NCBI GenBank assembly: GCA_963457665.1
Contig: OY735220.1
Coordinates: 32,990,969-33,054,968 of the forward strand
Length of the DNA stretch: 64,000 nt
Source: Thysanoteuthis rhombus
Taxonomy: Eukaryota; Mollusca; Cephalopoda; Oegopsida; Thysanoteuthidae
Reading direction: 5' to 3'
Position numbers and translations under genes: made by a program. Below are positions 49,701 through 58,975 of the stretch, one piece after another. Numbering within the stretch: position 1 is the stretch's first letter; the number at the start of each line of letters is the position of its first letter. Under the pieces are notes generated by a model. That model was not told the DNA's origin. It was given only the letters and a program-made list of their open reading frames with translations, and ran no database searches.

Positions 49701-51504
49701 ATGCTACCAGACACAAACTAAGGATTCAATTTAGCAAAAATTTTCCTTGAAAATTTAGCCCCCCCCCCCCCCGACTAAAAAAACTGGGGGTAAAAAAATT
49801 TTTGTCCCAGATATAATATGGGATAAATGTTTTAGTTACATTGGTGTGGCATATAAGACACTCTTTTCTGCAAATTCCCTCATGACAGGTGAACTTCTCA
49901 TTGGTTATTTACAATATTACTACGTTATGCAAATAATGTAAACTGCCAGCCACTGTGGGGGTTGATATAGATTTGGATCGATAAGAGCAAGATAAAATAA
50001 CCTGATACTGTTGGTGCGTCTTATGTGGTGGTGTGTTTCATACGCCAGAAAATATGGTACATGCCAATCAGACGAACTTGAAAACTGGAAAAAAATCTAT
50101 GTTGACAGTTTTGGTTGACAGTCTCTAATACATTTCAACGGGTTATAGAATTCCATTTTGAATCCAGACTCCAATGCATCAGCTTTTAAAAAAAATTGAT
50201 TATCATTATATTGGTACCTCATTTTAATTTATCCCATCGGCAAATTTTGTCATTCCATTAGATTTTGTTATTGTTCATTCCTATTTTGAATCAATGAAAA
50301 CAAGTGGAGGAAAACATAATTATTGTTCCTGGCAGAAATAATAAAACAACAAATAGCATAAAATTCAATTGTAAATGAAGGTGATTCATCTTAGAAGTAG
50401 GTCAAAATCCTGAAAGAACTCATAAAACCATTTTCCAGGGCAAATAATATCTTCAGAAAACTCCAAAATTTGGCATATACATTTTTCAGTTTGGATGTTT
50501 CCGCCTCATTTTGTTTTTTGAAGTCAAAAATAACTAACTAGATTCGATCTAAAATGAAATAGGATAATAACATAAACGCACCATAATTATATAATGTATG
50601 TTTGTAGTTTGGCATTTCATAAATCTTAATTTCAACTTTTTATAGCTAATTCTTGTTTATTTATTTTGTTTATTAATGACAAATAACATGGGATAAGATC
50701 CATTTTTTACTAAAGGGCTAAAAAAGTAATTTTATGAGAGTGTAAAAATCTCACACCCACACAAACTCAATGATAAAAAAATGTATAGATGAAAAGAAAT
50801 GAGATAATTTATAAAAGAAAAACATAAGTGAATACATGAATTATATAGACAGCCAAACCATCCAAGCCAAAACATCCAATAACCACATTTTTGTGTAACA
50901 TGTTTATTACTTAAGGTAAATAGAATAGATTTGTTGATTTATTGCCACTTTTTGTCTACTCTGCAGACAAGTTCACCAAAAAGGAGTCTTAACAGATTGG
51001 ATTATTTCAAGGGCCTGTGTATTGATTTATACAAACAACTGATTGAGTGAATGGCATTGAAGTGTTGAGAAACAATTTTCTTAAACCCAGGGTATAAACA
51101 CTGCTTTTGTTGAGAGTCTTTGAATAAACTAGAGCAGAGTCTATTTCAAAGGTGCATATTTGGGACGGGCCAGTGTGCGGAACAACCTTCTATGATTGTC
51201 ATAAAAATAATTTTCTGTCTGTTGTTCAAAAAAAGTTTTTCAAGTTACTTGTCATCAGTGATGCTAATTTAGATATTTTGTATCTAAATTTGGATAATTC
51301 CAAAGAGCAGAAGTCAAGGGAGATAATTTATAGAAACTGTGAAGAAATATCAATTTTCAATATTTTATTTACTTTTATTAGATTTATCAAAAACTGCTAA
51401 TTCAAAGGACTTCAAACTTAACATTGCACTGCCTTGTGTACTGATGAATGTATCTAGTGAATGTCAACTTCGTGTGACAGCCAGTTGTTGAGTAATCGCT
51501 GTGC

Positions 51505-51545
<41 letters not shown>

Positions 51546-54500
51546 TATTTCTTCAATTGTAGTTGTACTATAAGGGAAAAGATTAGTGTCAAATTTTATG
51601 TTTTGTGATTGAACAGAGAAAATGTTTGACTTACTCAATACTGATTTCTCTGTTAGATTTCTCCGGAAACATCTTTTTAAGCTTGGCTCTGTTCTTATTT
51701 GCAAATATGAAAAATGCATTCAAAGGGCGTGGTATTCTTTTTTTCTTTAATTTACTTCCCTTAAAGCGTCTAGCAAGAATACTAGCTGCAATAAAAGATA
51801 TAACATCATTATTTGGATACATATTCTATCTTCAAATTTATCCAACATACTGGTTCCTTTAGTATTATTACATCAGTTTTAAAAGAAAATCTTTTAAATA
51901 GGAGTTTTGACAAGTTTAAACCATTTCAAAAAATGTTAAATCAAATAGTAACAAATACTTACCGGATAATCAGAGGAGCAACTAAAATGCAGCATAAATT
52001 CAAAACAATACATGGTATATCCACAGAAATATATCGCCTTCTATAATAAACATATTCATTCAATAATCACTGTAAGCAAAAGATGGAGTTATGATCACAA
52101 AAATGTTGACTTTTTCACAACTACAAAACAAAAAGAAAATATACAAATTTCAATGAGTCAACAGACAGTAAATTTCCAAATTATGTCTTTCTATTATAAA
52201 TGAAAGTTTGACAGCTAAGCTGATGGTTAAATAGAAGTTTTCATAAACTCTAATTCTCACCATCTTTTTGTTCATAAAAATTAAGACTTCATTAAAACTA
52301 AATTCTGGATATACTGGAAATACTAGCTTTTACCTAAATGATAAACCCATGATCTGATAAGTAATTAGAAGCTTCTACTATACCGTTTAGCAGGAGTTTC
52401 ATAAAGCCTCAAAGTTTAGTGGACACAGCTAAAAAGATAACCTTCTTCAATTTTTTTTCACCTATTGAAATCAAGTAAGAATTTGAAGTCTTAATGAATG
52501 AAAAGAATAATTACCATTAGGTTACTTTGTGGGAAATTAGCAGTCATCAATTGTCAACTTCATGGGGACCCTTTCCCATAAGATCTCATTCCTCTACACT
52601 CTTACTGGGCATTCATAATAACCACTTGATATTTCCTTTTTCATCAATGCTAAAACTCAATTATCTGACCATGTAAACTGGTGTAACTTACCCAATGCTC
52701 CATTAACCATGAGGCATAGACTGTAAGAGGCCCAAGGTGGATTTAGGGAGCCCTGAGTAGGCCATTGCCTAAAAAATACAATAACCTTTTGGCTATGGTG
52801 GTCAGCTAGACCTGACTTGAACCTCCTTGCTAATAAACGTATAATTAGCCGTATCTCTAACATTAGGATCAAAATTTAGAACCAAATTCTCAATTTATAC
52901 ACAGAGTTTTACATTTAATAGCAACAATCAATTTAGTTCTTTTTTTTTTGTTCTTGTTAGCTGTACCTCATATAAATGAATCACTATGAGAACCAGAACA
53001 GATCATCTGGAATAATCATCTAAAATTATCTTGAAAAATAGATTTTTCATTTGAAATTATCTGAAAATAAATAATTGGGCATGGTTGGTCTAAAATATCG
53101 ACAGAGACTCAAAAAAGCACTTTGGAATAAAAAATAAAAAAAATGGAGTCTAGTGGTGTACTCCTGCAAATTATCATGGTTATAGCTCCAAAATTGTGAC
53201 CATGAGTGCCCAGAAAGACACACAGACAAACAAAGAGAGCGAAATCTGAAGCCCACTTGGCTCAAATGACTTTTGAAGTCAATCTAGCATTGCCTACAAC
53301 CTTTGCCAAGAAAAGATTTAACCCTACGCCAAATTTCAGTTCCCTAGGTGCAAAATTATAGCTAAAAATTTTGAAAAATTTGAAATAATCTGTTGACCTT
53401 GAATGACCTCCAAGGTCAACCTGCATATGAGGTGTACTCATGTGTTCAATTTCAGCATCCTTGATGCGAAATTGTGGCCCACAAATGACCTTTGAGATCA
53501 CCTTTAAATACCTTATTATGTTTGCCATGAAAATATTCTTCCCCAGAAAAAGTTTAGTTTCATGACCAGAAAAATTGTTTTAAGATGACCAGAAATAACC
53601 TCAGAAGTCAATGTCACATGGGTTGCAATCTCCACTGTGATGTTAAAATTCAGCATCCATAGAACAAAATTGTAGCCTACAACTCTGAAAATTGGCTACA
53701 AATAATCAGAAATGACCTCTGGTGACCTCTAAAGTTAACTCTGCATTGCATATGACCTTCATCATGGAAAGCTGTACCTCTATGCTCAATTTCAGTTTAA
53801 TAAGTGCTAAATTGAGGCCCAAATTAGGAAAATTGTTTTAAAATGATTAGTATTGATTTCTGGTGACTTTGAATGACCTCAGAAGTCAACATAATGTGCC
53901 CAACAACTCTAAAAATTGACAAGAAATTACCAAAAAATGACCTTGATTGACTTGATTGAAGTACTCTGAGTTCAACCTCACATAGCCTATGTGGTAAGTT
54001 GACATCATCTCAGTCTATACGCAGAATATTAGGTTGATAGGTCTCATAGTTTTAGCAGAGAAGAGGCACAAATAAAAAGCAAACAAAAGGCTCAAATATT
54101 AATAAAGATGATTTTGTGCGGAGAACCACGTTAGAAATGACCAAGAAAAATTATTCAATCATTTCTTTGTATTAATTTCAACTGCATAATTCATTATCAT
54201 CATCATCATCATCAGTCTTTTAGCGTCCGTCGTTGGACATAGACCTTCCCCAGGATTTGCCACACTTTAGTGTTAAAAATACAAAAAATATTTAATCTTC
54301 TATTGTTGTTAATTGCAACCCCAACCCTAACCACTTACCTAAACTGTAATTTATATCCATTGTAATTAGATTTAATAAAATAAAGTTTCATTTTAAAACT
54401 GTTCAAGATTTCTGCTTTCATTTGTTCCGTAGTAAATTATCAGCAGGAAAGACAAATCTAGCCACTTTTAGCCGTTCAAATACCAAATTAAAAAAATGGC

Positions 54501-56581
54501 TGTCCCTGATGCGCTATTGCAAGGATTGGTGATACAAATGTATTATACGCTCAAACTAATGGCAATTGTTACCTTTACCATTTTAAAATGGCCAAGCTGT
54601 AGAATAACGGTTGGGGTTAATATTTTATGGTTAGTACTTTTAAGCTTGGGGTAAGTATTTAGTTAAAATGTTTAAATCATCGTCTGCTTCTTAGATTTGA
54701 ATTTCGTCATCAACGTCCCTTATTCTACAGCTGGAACAGCGGTTATTTCGAAACAGGAAAGGTAAGCATTGCTAAATAAGTCACATAGAGGCCCCGAAAA
54801 GTATTATCATTACCAAGTACAATAATTTAGTAAGTATTTCACCCTTTTTTGTTATAAAGTTAGCAGGAAATTTAAAAAATAGCCATTTATAAAGCCATTC
54901 TTACGCTAACGTATTTTGGACCCATCAAACCAAAGATTACCCGAACCTTAACTAAAAATTCTTGAAAGCTAACAAATATTTTTGCTTGAATGATTGTTAA
55001 AATTTGGTTGAATGATTGTTAATATGTTAATCACTTTTAATTCGTGAAGAAAAGCTGAAGTGAATTCGCTTGGGGTATAAAGAAGAAAATATACAATTTA
55101 TTACGACAGACTTCGCTAAAAATTTCTAAATTTACCAATATTACCTAATTCGTAAATTTGGTATTTATAAATTGAAGCGGCATAAACTAGGTAGGTCACC
55201 ATGTATTTAAGCTGTGTAAATTATTTTGACCGTTTAAAACTATTCATTAAAACACACATTCATTTAATTACATTAACTACAAAGGTTATAAGTCAACTAC
55301 GGAACAAATTGAAGCAGAACACTTGATCACTTAAAATTGTATTTCACTTAGTGTAACAACAAATATATATAAGTTAAGGTTAAACTTGGGGTTAGTATTA
55401 TTCAGATTACGGCTAGTTGTGTTAGATTAGAGTTTAGGTTTTAGCATTAATGTTCTGTCAATTACAGAACAAATGAAAACAGCACTCTTTTCATTATTTC
55501 GATGATAGTTTCGCCATTGAAAGTCCGAGAGATTTGTCCAAGATGTACCTAACTGTTGCCTTGGTTTGCATTGTGTCAAAAAAAAAAAGTTTACGCCTCT
55601 TCAATGTATAATAACCGGAATTTTTACTGGCGTGGGATATTACTTGGTCAGTTTCAACTATGAAAATATTTTCTCATCTATATTGTTTTAAAATTTACGA
55701 ATTGATAAAAAGTTTATCTTCCCTTCCTTTTTTGACAAAAATAAGATCAACTGCTTCTATTTTTCAATGATTGGATTTGGCTCTATAAAAAAACAGAAGG
55801 AAAAAATTTACAATAAGTTGACTTCAAGTTTTAACGATTTTTAACACTATGAAATTCAAACTTCATCAACATGAAGAAGAGGAAAAACCAGTCGAAATAA
55901 AGATGGTAGTTAATGAAAAACCTTTCATTTCTCATTTTGGAAAAAAGTGGATCGTTGTTTTTTTTTTTTTATTATATTGCTTTTTTTAGTATTTTCTATC
56001 ATGACTCAAAACAAAGTCAACATCACTAACAAAATAAATTTGTATCTCCTTTCGAGGGGGGGGGGTCCAGGGGTCTTGACCCCTACCCAATACTGGACAT
56101 GCAGAGCACAATTTTAATTGTTTTAGGAAATGACTAGATGAAGAAATGCCCAAATAACCTCAAGTAAATTTAATTAACATTAAATAAACCTCAAAAACGA
56201 AGAATTATCTATCCATTAATTAGACAGTTGAGAAAAAAAAAAAGAAAATCTGACCCCTGTACGGGGGGTCTTGACCCCTACCAAACAAACACTGGACATG
56301 CAGAGCGCAATTTTAAATTTTTTTAGTAAATATCTAAGTGAAGAAATTCAATAAATAAAATTCCTGAATAATCCCAAATAAATTCAATCAACCTTAAATC
56401 AGCCTTAAAAACGAAAAATTATTAATCCATTGATTACACAGAGTAAAAAAGAAAATCCAACCCCAAACCCTGCTTAAAACCCTGGATCTGCACTATATGT
56501 ATTGACAAAAATATAAATCAAAGCCAAAAATTATATAATCACTGACCAAAAAAACTTACCTGTTGTACTATAAGTCTCCAT
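35475..56581 (-). CDS. Divergent SOX/HMG-box transcription factor (6 exons)
   Basis: Join on the minus strand: 56581-56560, 51785-51635, 38417-38320, 37893-37555, 36854-36749, 35844-35475; phases 1,2,1,1,2 all agree and give 361 aa. The HMG box spans about residues 24-102. RPLNAFFIF (27-35) stands where SOX proteins have RPMNAFMVW, then REISIELGQIW and a final YPDYSY before a basic KMKKK. Basic runs at both box ends resemble the SOX bipartite nuclear signal. The tail is Ser/Asn/Gln/Pro-rich with a Trp-Pro-Tyr patch (about 208-225) and an acidic end (EEKNEED), plausibly an activation domain. PYxxESQ in helix 3 resembles SoxH/Sox30 more than SoxB/C/E, but class is not settled. The start ATG has A at -3 and G at +4. 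Confidence 0.87.
36255..36465. mobile_element. Family C MITE, decayed copy
   Basis: Shares AACTCTTGAATTCATAA at the left, TTTTTGACCATTAGATGAAT, AGAAGAGTTCCA and TCTATTCATTGAAGA with the 34.4-kb copy. The right terminal repeat is degraded. It lies in the intron between SOX-like exons 5 and 6. Confidence 0.6.
36749..36854 (-). CDS. SOX-like gene, coding exon 5
   Basis: Encodes a Pro/Trp/Tyr-rich segment (PNMSWVPWTPTWPY, then QPQPYSAFPTS). The acceptor is CTCTTTTTAG and the donor ACTTC|GTAAGT. The composition resembles activation segments; the function is inferred only from position in a transcription factor. Confidence 0.8.
37555..37893 (-). CDS. SOX-like gene, coding exon 4
   Basis: Completes the HMG box (DYSYIPGSPKMKKK), then encodes a low-complexity Ser/Asn/Gln-rich region with scattered basic clusters such as RKRS. 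The acceptor is TCTCTTATAAG and the donor ACAG|GTAGGT. No second domain is recognised. Confidence 0.85.
38320..38417 (-). CDS. SOX-like gene, coding exon 3 (second half of HMG box)
   Basis: The exon lies between TTTTTATTTTGATCAG-like acceptor sequence and donor CCAG|GTATTG. It encodes ELGQIWQKLT, then TPYHVESQK and QHKLKYP, the third helix and start of the C-terminal strand of the HMG box. It joins exon 2 across a 13.2-kb intron in frame. Confidence 0.88.
38551..38580. repeat. (GTAT)n microsatellite
   Basis: About seven perfect GTAT units lie in the intron just upstream (minus sense) of SOX-like exon 3. Confidence 0.9.
41630..42080 (+). repeat. Dispersed repeat family A copy
   Basis: Carries the ordered blocks AGAAACTTTCAACTA, GTCAACATAGGTTTCTT, TAGCTGGCTATGTATG, CTGCACCAATAAGGCTA, CATGACATGCTGCCAAAAG and TGGTTTCTATTAAATGAC. 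It ends at a G-run, CAGACCTGGGG. Confidence 0.8.
42191..42584 (+). mobile_element. Inverted-repeat element family B, full-length copy (394 bp)
   Basis: The left end TTGAACAACCATAGC is inverted at the right end GCTACAGCTGTTCAA (12 of 15 match). The interior shares CATCTGGATTC, CAAGTCTGATGACAG and GAACCCCTCGCC with the copies at 34.1 and 60.1 kb. Non-coding. Confidence 0.75.
43679..43760. repeat. Long (TA)n microsatellite
   Basis: About 80 bases of TA with few interruptions in SOX-like intron 2. The sequence just after it (CATGTGGAATCCCAGAAAGC...) repeats 26 or so bases of SOX-like exon 3; see findings. Confidence 0.9.
44229..44591 (-). repeat. Dispersed repeat family A copy
   Basis: In reverse complement: GTCAGCATCAACATAGGTTTCTCC, CAAGTGATTCTGGATGACTGG, TTAAGTTTATGCTTAATCGG-like block and ending AGTTTTCATTGAGTGACC. 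Order matches the other copies. Confidence 0.75.
45725..45935 (-). repeat. tRNA-headed SINE-like family, copy 2
   Basis: Reverse complement reads GGGGTAATGGCACAACCAA, then CAACCCAAGCTCAAAC (box-B-like), AAATGCCCTTGGGAAAGG and AGAAGGACAACTCTGATT, matching the 58.2-kb copy in order. Confidence 0.7.
46311..46736 (-). repeat. Dispersed repeat family A copy
   Basis: A near full-length copy in minus orientation: it starts GTCTGGTTAGTCACTTAATAG and includes CAGCATGCCATGTTAAGG and TGACACAGTAAGGAGTAAATG. Confidence 0.75.
47176..47470 (+). repeat. Dispersed repeat family A copy
   Basis: Contains CATGGGTTTTTTTCAGTTTT, GGTCTGGCTGGCTGA, AAATGGAGCTTGAGGGCTGA and TTAGTTTGCGTCCAGCAACA; the 3' end is diverged. 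Confidence 0.7.
48490..48910 (+). repeat. Dispersed repeat family A, near-consensus copy (421 bp)
   Basis: One of the most complete copies: AGAAACTGTCAACCAAAACT, TTATTATGTCTAGAATAAAC, GGTCCCTCAATTTATGTCCG, CATGACATGCTGCCAAAAG, and end TGAGTGACTAACCAGACCT. No open frame is shared among copies, so it is non-autonomous. Confidence 0.8.
48990..49150 (+). repeat. Diverged single unit of the 56-kb tandem repeat
   Basis: GGGGTCTGGACCCCCCA, AAGCACAATT, TTTAGATGAAGAAAT and CTCCTGAGAAATCATAAAT parallel the 56.06-56.49 kb units in order. Confidence 0.55.
49520..50132 (-). repeat. Family A copy split by a nested insertion
   Basis: The family A blocks (CTAGTTAGTCACTCAAG through GGGATAAATGTTTTAG) resume only at about 50040 (ACATGCCAATCAGACGAACTTG to GTTGACAGTCTC). 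The intervening part, about 49848-50035, has ends GTGTGGCATATAAGACAC / GCGTCTTATGTGGTGGTGTG that are inverted, pointing to a nested MITE. Confidence 0.6.
51508..51542. repeat. (CA)n microsatellite
   Basis: A perfect CA dinucleotide tract about 90 bases past the donor of SOX-like exon 2 (inside intron 2). Confidence 0.95.
51635..51785 (-). CDS. SOX-like gene, coding exon 2 (first half of HMG box)
   Basis: The acceptor is TTTTATTGCAG and the donor ATTGA|GTAAGT. The exon encodes the basic leader KGSKLKKKR, the RPLNAFFIF motif and helix 2 up to REISI. The wedge pair that intercalates DNA in SOX proteins (Phe-Met) is Phe-Phe here, and the usual Trp of MVW is Phe. Confidence 0.88.
52965..54085 (+). 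repeat. Dispersed repeat family G copy 2 with internal tandem array
   Basis: After a leader shared with 23340-23640, diverged units of roughly 150-200 bases repeat TGACCTxxxAATGACCT, AAGTCAA, CAATTTCAGCATCC, AAATTGTGGCC and AAAAATTG. At least nine TGACCT/AGGTCA hexamers occur. Confidence 0.7.
54193..54263 (-). mobile_element. Very short 3' end of the same RTE LINE family
   Basis: Reverse complement (GGCAAATCCTGGGGAAGG, GTCTATGTCC, CGGACGCTAAAAGACTG, then ATG ATG repeats) matches the last 60 bases of the LINE at 4800-4860 with only a few differences. It is a severely 5'-truncated insertion with a longer ATG tail. Confidence 0.85.
56056..56490 (+). repeat. Two-unit tandem repeat, unit about 208-227 bp
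   Basis: The two units begin with a G-run and GGGGTCTTGACCCCTACC, followed by ACTGGACATGCAGAGC, AAGTGAAGAAAT-like sequence and TTAATCCATTGATTA. A third, diverged unit is at 48990-49150. Confidence 0.8.
56560..56581 (-). CDS. SOX-like gene, coding exon 1 (inferred)
   Basis: Encodes METYSTT plus one base, with a strong donor ACAG|GTAAGT. Its phase 1 matches exon 2. The short coding exon is supported by Kozak context (ATAATGG), phase and lack of an alternative ATG in exon 2 before the box, not by similarity. Confidence 0.6.
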
Positions 56582-56715
56582 TATGACTAACAAAAAAGAT
56601 AATACCAAAAATCATCGGAGACGCCGATTAACTTGGCGATTTTTTTGTTTTATTCACAATTAATTGAATTAATAATTGAATATTGATTGCGTCATAACGG
56701 TCGATTTACGTAGAA

Positions 56716-56983
56716 ATAATGACAATTAATGGCACAATGTAGGTAAGGTGGTCCCGAACACTCGATGTTAAAAACGGCGTATAAATAAAGAGAAATAAGA
56801 GAATTCATGAAAGAAAATTGCTGTGTATACTTAAAATATATTGTTATTGCTTCGAATAAATGACATTGTTGAATTGTTGTTTTTTTTATTAGAGCGTCGT
56901 TTTTAAAATCGAGTATGCGAGGATGTGAAACTTTACGATCGGGACCACCTTCCCTACATTGTACCCAATTAATATCATTGATT
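56716..56983. mobile_element. MITE-like element upstream of SOX-like gene
   Basis: The left end (GACAATTAATGG, ACAATGTAGG, AAGGTGGTCCCGA, ACTCGATGTTAAAAACG) is repeated inverted at the right end (CGTTTTTAAAATCGAGT ... TCGGGACCACCTTCCCTAC, ATTGTACCCAATTAATATC). It is about 268 bp and starts 135 bases upstream of the SOX-like start codon. Confidence 0.75.
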
Positions 56984-57029
56984 TACCTTTGTCAACGAAG
57001 CTGAAAAGAGATGGTGTATTTAATGGCGT

Positions 57030-57560
57030 CTGTTCGTCTATTGGTTCATGTATTCGTCTGTCCACACGATGTATCCGAAAGTATTGAATGGATTTCAACA
57101 AAATGTTGTGGAGAGACAAGCAATAGGGTGAGAAAAAGGCGGTAAAAAATCTGGGGCGGATCCAGGAATTTATTTTTGATCGAGAGATATTTTTCGTTTT
57201 TTTTTTTTTTTCAATTCATTTATGTACATGCTGATGAATATCCACTCAATACATCAAAAAGTTCTCACTGAATTTCAATGATATTTTCTGATGGGGTGGA
57301 CAATAGGGAACGAAGAAATTATTAAATTTTTGAGCGGATCCATGCACAATTATCTCCCCTACGTCGTAGTTATATGTCCGAACCAAATAATATCACCAAA
57401 ATTTAAGGATTGTCCACTCAATATCTCCAAAAGTTCTCCATGAATTTCAACAATATATTGTGGAGGGGAGGGCAATAGGCTATGGAAGAACTGATTGAGT
57501 TTTTGGGTGGATCCATGCACAATTACCTCCCCTGACAATGTCATTGGTAGAGGTACGCAC
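57030..57560 (+). repeat. Dispersed repeat family D, copy 2 with internal units
   Basis: Three internal units share AAAAGTTCTC, TGAATTTCAA, TGTGGAG, GGCAATAGG, GGCGGATCCA and ATTATCTCCCCTACGTCGTAG. Same order as the 27.6-kb copy, better preserved. Confidence 0.8.
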
Positions 57561-57589
57561 TCTTTTTGGTTATCCTTGTTTTCAAATGG

Positions 57590-58045
57590 TTCCTTCTAGA
57601 CATAATAAGGTGAAAATCTAGCTCCATTGGTGTGTCCTGTACAAATGATACATTGTCAGTCAGGCAAACTCATATAAGAAACTGAAGAAATCTATGTTGA
57701 TAGTTTCAGTGGCCATTTTAGTTGAATGTTTCTAAAAACATTTAGGATCGTTGTTTTGAACAGTTGTGCTGTTTTTATTATTTATGATTAAAATATTTCA
57801 TTAAAAACCTATTTAGGGTGTCAAAAACAAAAAAAACATTTTTTCTAGACATAATCAGGCGTAAATCTCAGCCCTCTATCACCATTGGTGTTCCTTGCAC
57901 ATGTGATACATACATATATAAATACCTCAACTGTCATGATAAATACATGCATCAAATGTTATGACGCAATAAATTTTCAGCCAGACCAACTTGAAAACTG
58001 AAGAAACCTATATTGACAGTTTTTGGTGACATTTTCTAATGAAAT
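57590..58045 (-). repeat. Two adjacent partial family A copies
   Basis: TTCTAGACATAATAAGGTG...GAAACTGAAGAAATCTATG at 57594-57735, and again TTCTAGACATAATCAGGCG...GAAGAAACCTATATTG at 57843-58045, are the same family A segment in the same orientation. Confidence 0.75.
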
Positions 58046-58194
58046 CAATGGCGTATAGTTGGAGAAAATCTCTTATAACGGTTTCCTTGACTAATTATGA
58101 TTTTCATGCCTCAGTTCCAAAAAATAAGCAAGAAAATATTAATAAAAGTAACCTAACTTTTCTTGTTTGTTGTTAATTGCCTGTAAATATGGAG

Positions 58195-58560
58195 GTATGA
58201 TTGGTGTAGCAGTAAAGGTGCCATAAATGGTATCAGCAACCCAAGTTCAAACCATAGTTGTTGCAGTTTAAATTCATTTTGCACGAATGCCTTTGGGTAA
58301 GGCATAGATATATCTCTCCTTTTCTAAAATAGCAGGACAGATGGGGCTCTCTAGCCTTGGGAAGGTGACCTGTCTAGGAGAAGGACAAATCTGATTAAAA
58401 ACCAGGGTGTGGAGCCCTCTCAAGACGGTTTGATGCTCAAATTGACATCATTGTGACAGCTCTTGCAGCCAAACCAATGTCAGATGTATCACTCTCTGCT
58501 TTCTTGTGGGCAACATCAGTAAGACTTTGCCCCGGAATTCTCCCTGGAGGAGACACACCA
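58195..58560 (+). repeat. tRNA-headed SINE-like family, copy 3
   Basis: TGGTGTAGCAGTAAAGG (box-A-like) and CAAGTTCAAACC (box-B-like) head a body with GGCTCTCTAGCCTTGGG and GTCTAGGAGAAGGACAAATC, shared with copies at 22.9 and 45.7 kb. Confidence 0.7.
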
Positions 58561-58784
58561 GTGTCATTCCATTATCTGAAAAGACAATATGGAGGTCATT
58601 CACCAGTAAATATGGTTTCGGAATGACTTTGAAAAAAGATTTCCACTAACTTGGCCCAATATTTTTTTAAAATGTAAGCTACATTAACAGTTCAATGGAT
58701 ATTGGTTTATGGGTTGCATTTTTCACTCAATCACCCTACACACTTTACATATAGGGTTGAAGTACTTTCAGGTTCACAAGATAT

Positions 58785-58975
58785 TTATTGACCCTGGATT
58801 TGAAAACATGGAAAGCACTCTTGGAGAAGTTTGTTCCACAAAACAGTTGTTTGGGAGAAGCTGTTTGAGTGGAAATTGCAACAGGCAGTGTGGATGGGGT
58901 TCATTAGTGATAGCAAATCAAGTTCTGACCGCAAAATCTCATTCTGAATTAATTTTTGTCTTTTTACTTCCATAA
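58785..58975 (-). mobile_element. Weak non-LTR LINE C-terminal remnant
   Basis: The minus-strand frame contains FSQTTVLWNKLLQECF, which resembles the FxxRTxxLWNxLP block ending CR1/Jockey-type polymerases. No catalytic motif remains, so the assignment is tentative. Confidence 0.4.

Larger units (their letters stand above)
38418..51634 (-). other. SOX-like gene intron 2 (13.2 kb) inside the HMG box
   Basis: The intron splits the HMG-box coding sequence. It is filled with family A, B and C repeats, a SINE-like unit and a long TA tract. No nested gene is recognised. Confidence 0.6.
51786..56559 (-). other. SOX-like gene intron 1 (4.8 kb)
   Basis: Holds a satellite-bearing dispersed repeat (52965-54085), a short LINE 3' end (54193-54263) and a two-unit tandem repeat (56056-56490). 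No nested gene is recognised. Confidence 0.6.

Noticed and set aside
51402-51719. 105-codon minus frame with a Cys-Val run
   Set aside because: Produced by the (CA)n tract overlapping the end of SOX-like exon 2 in another frame.
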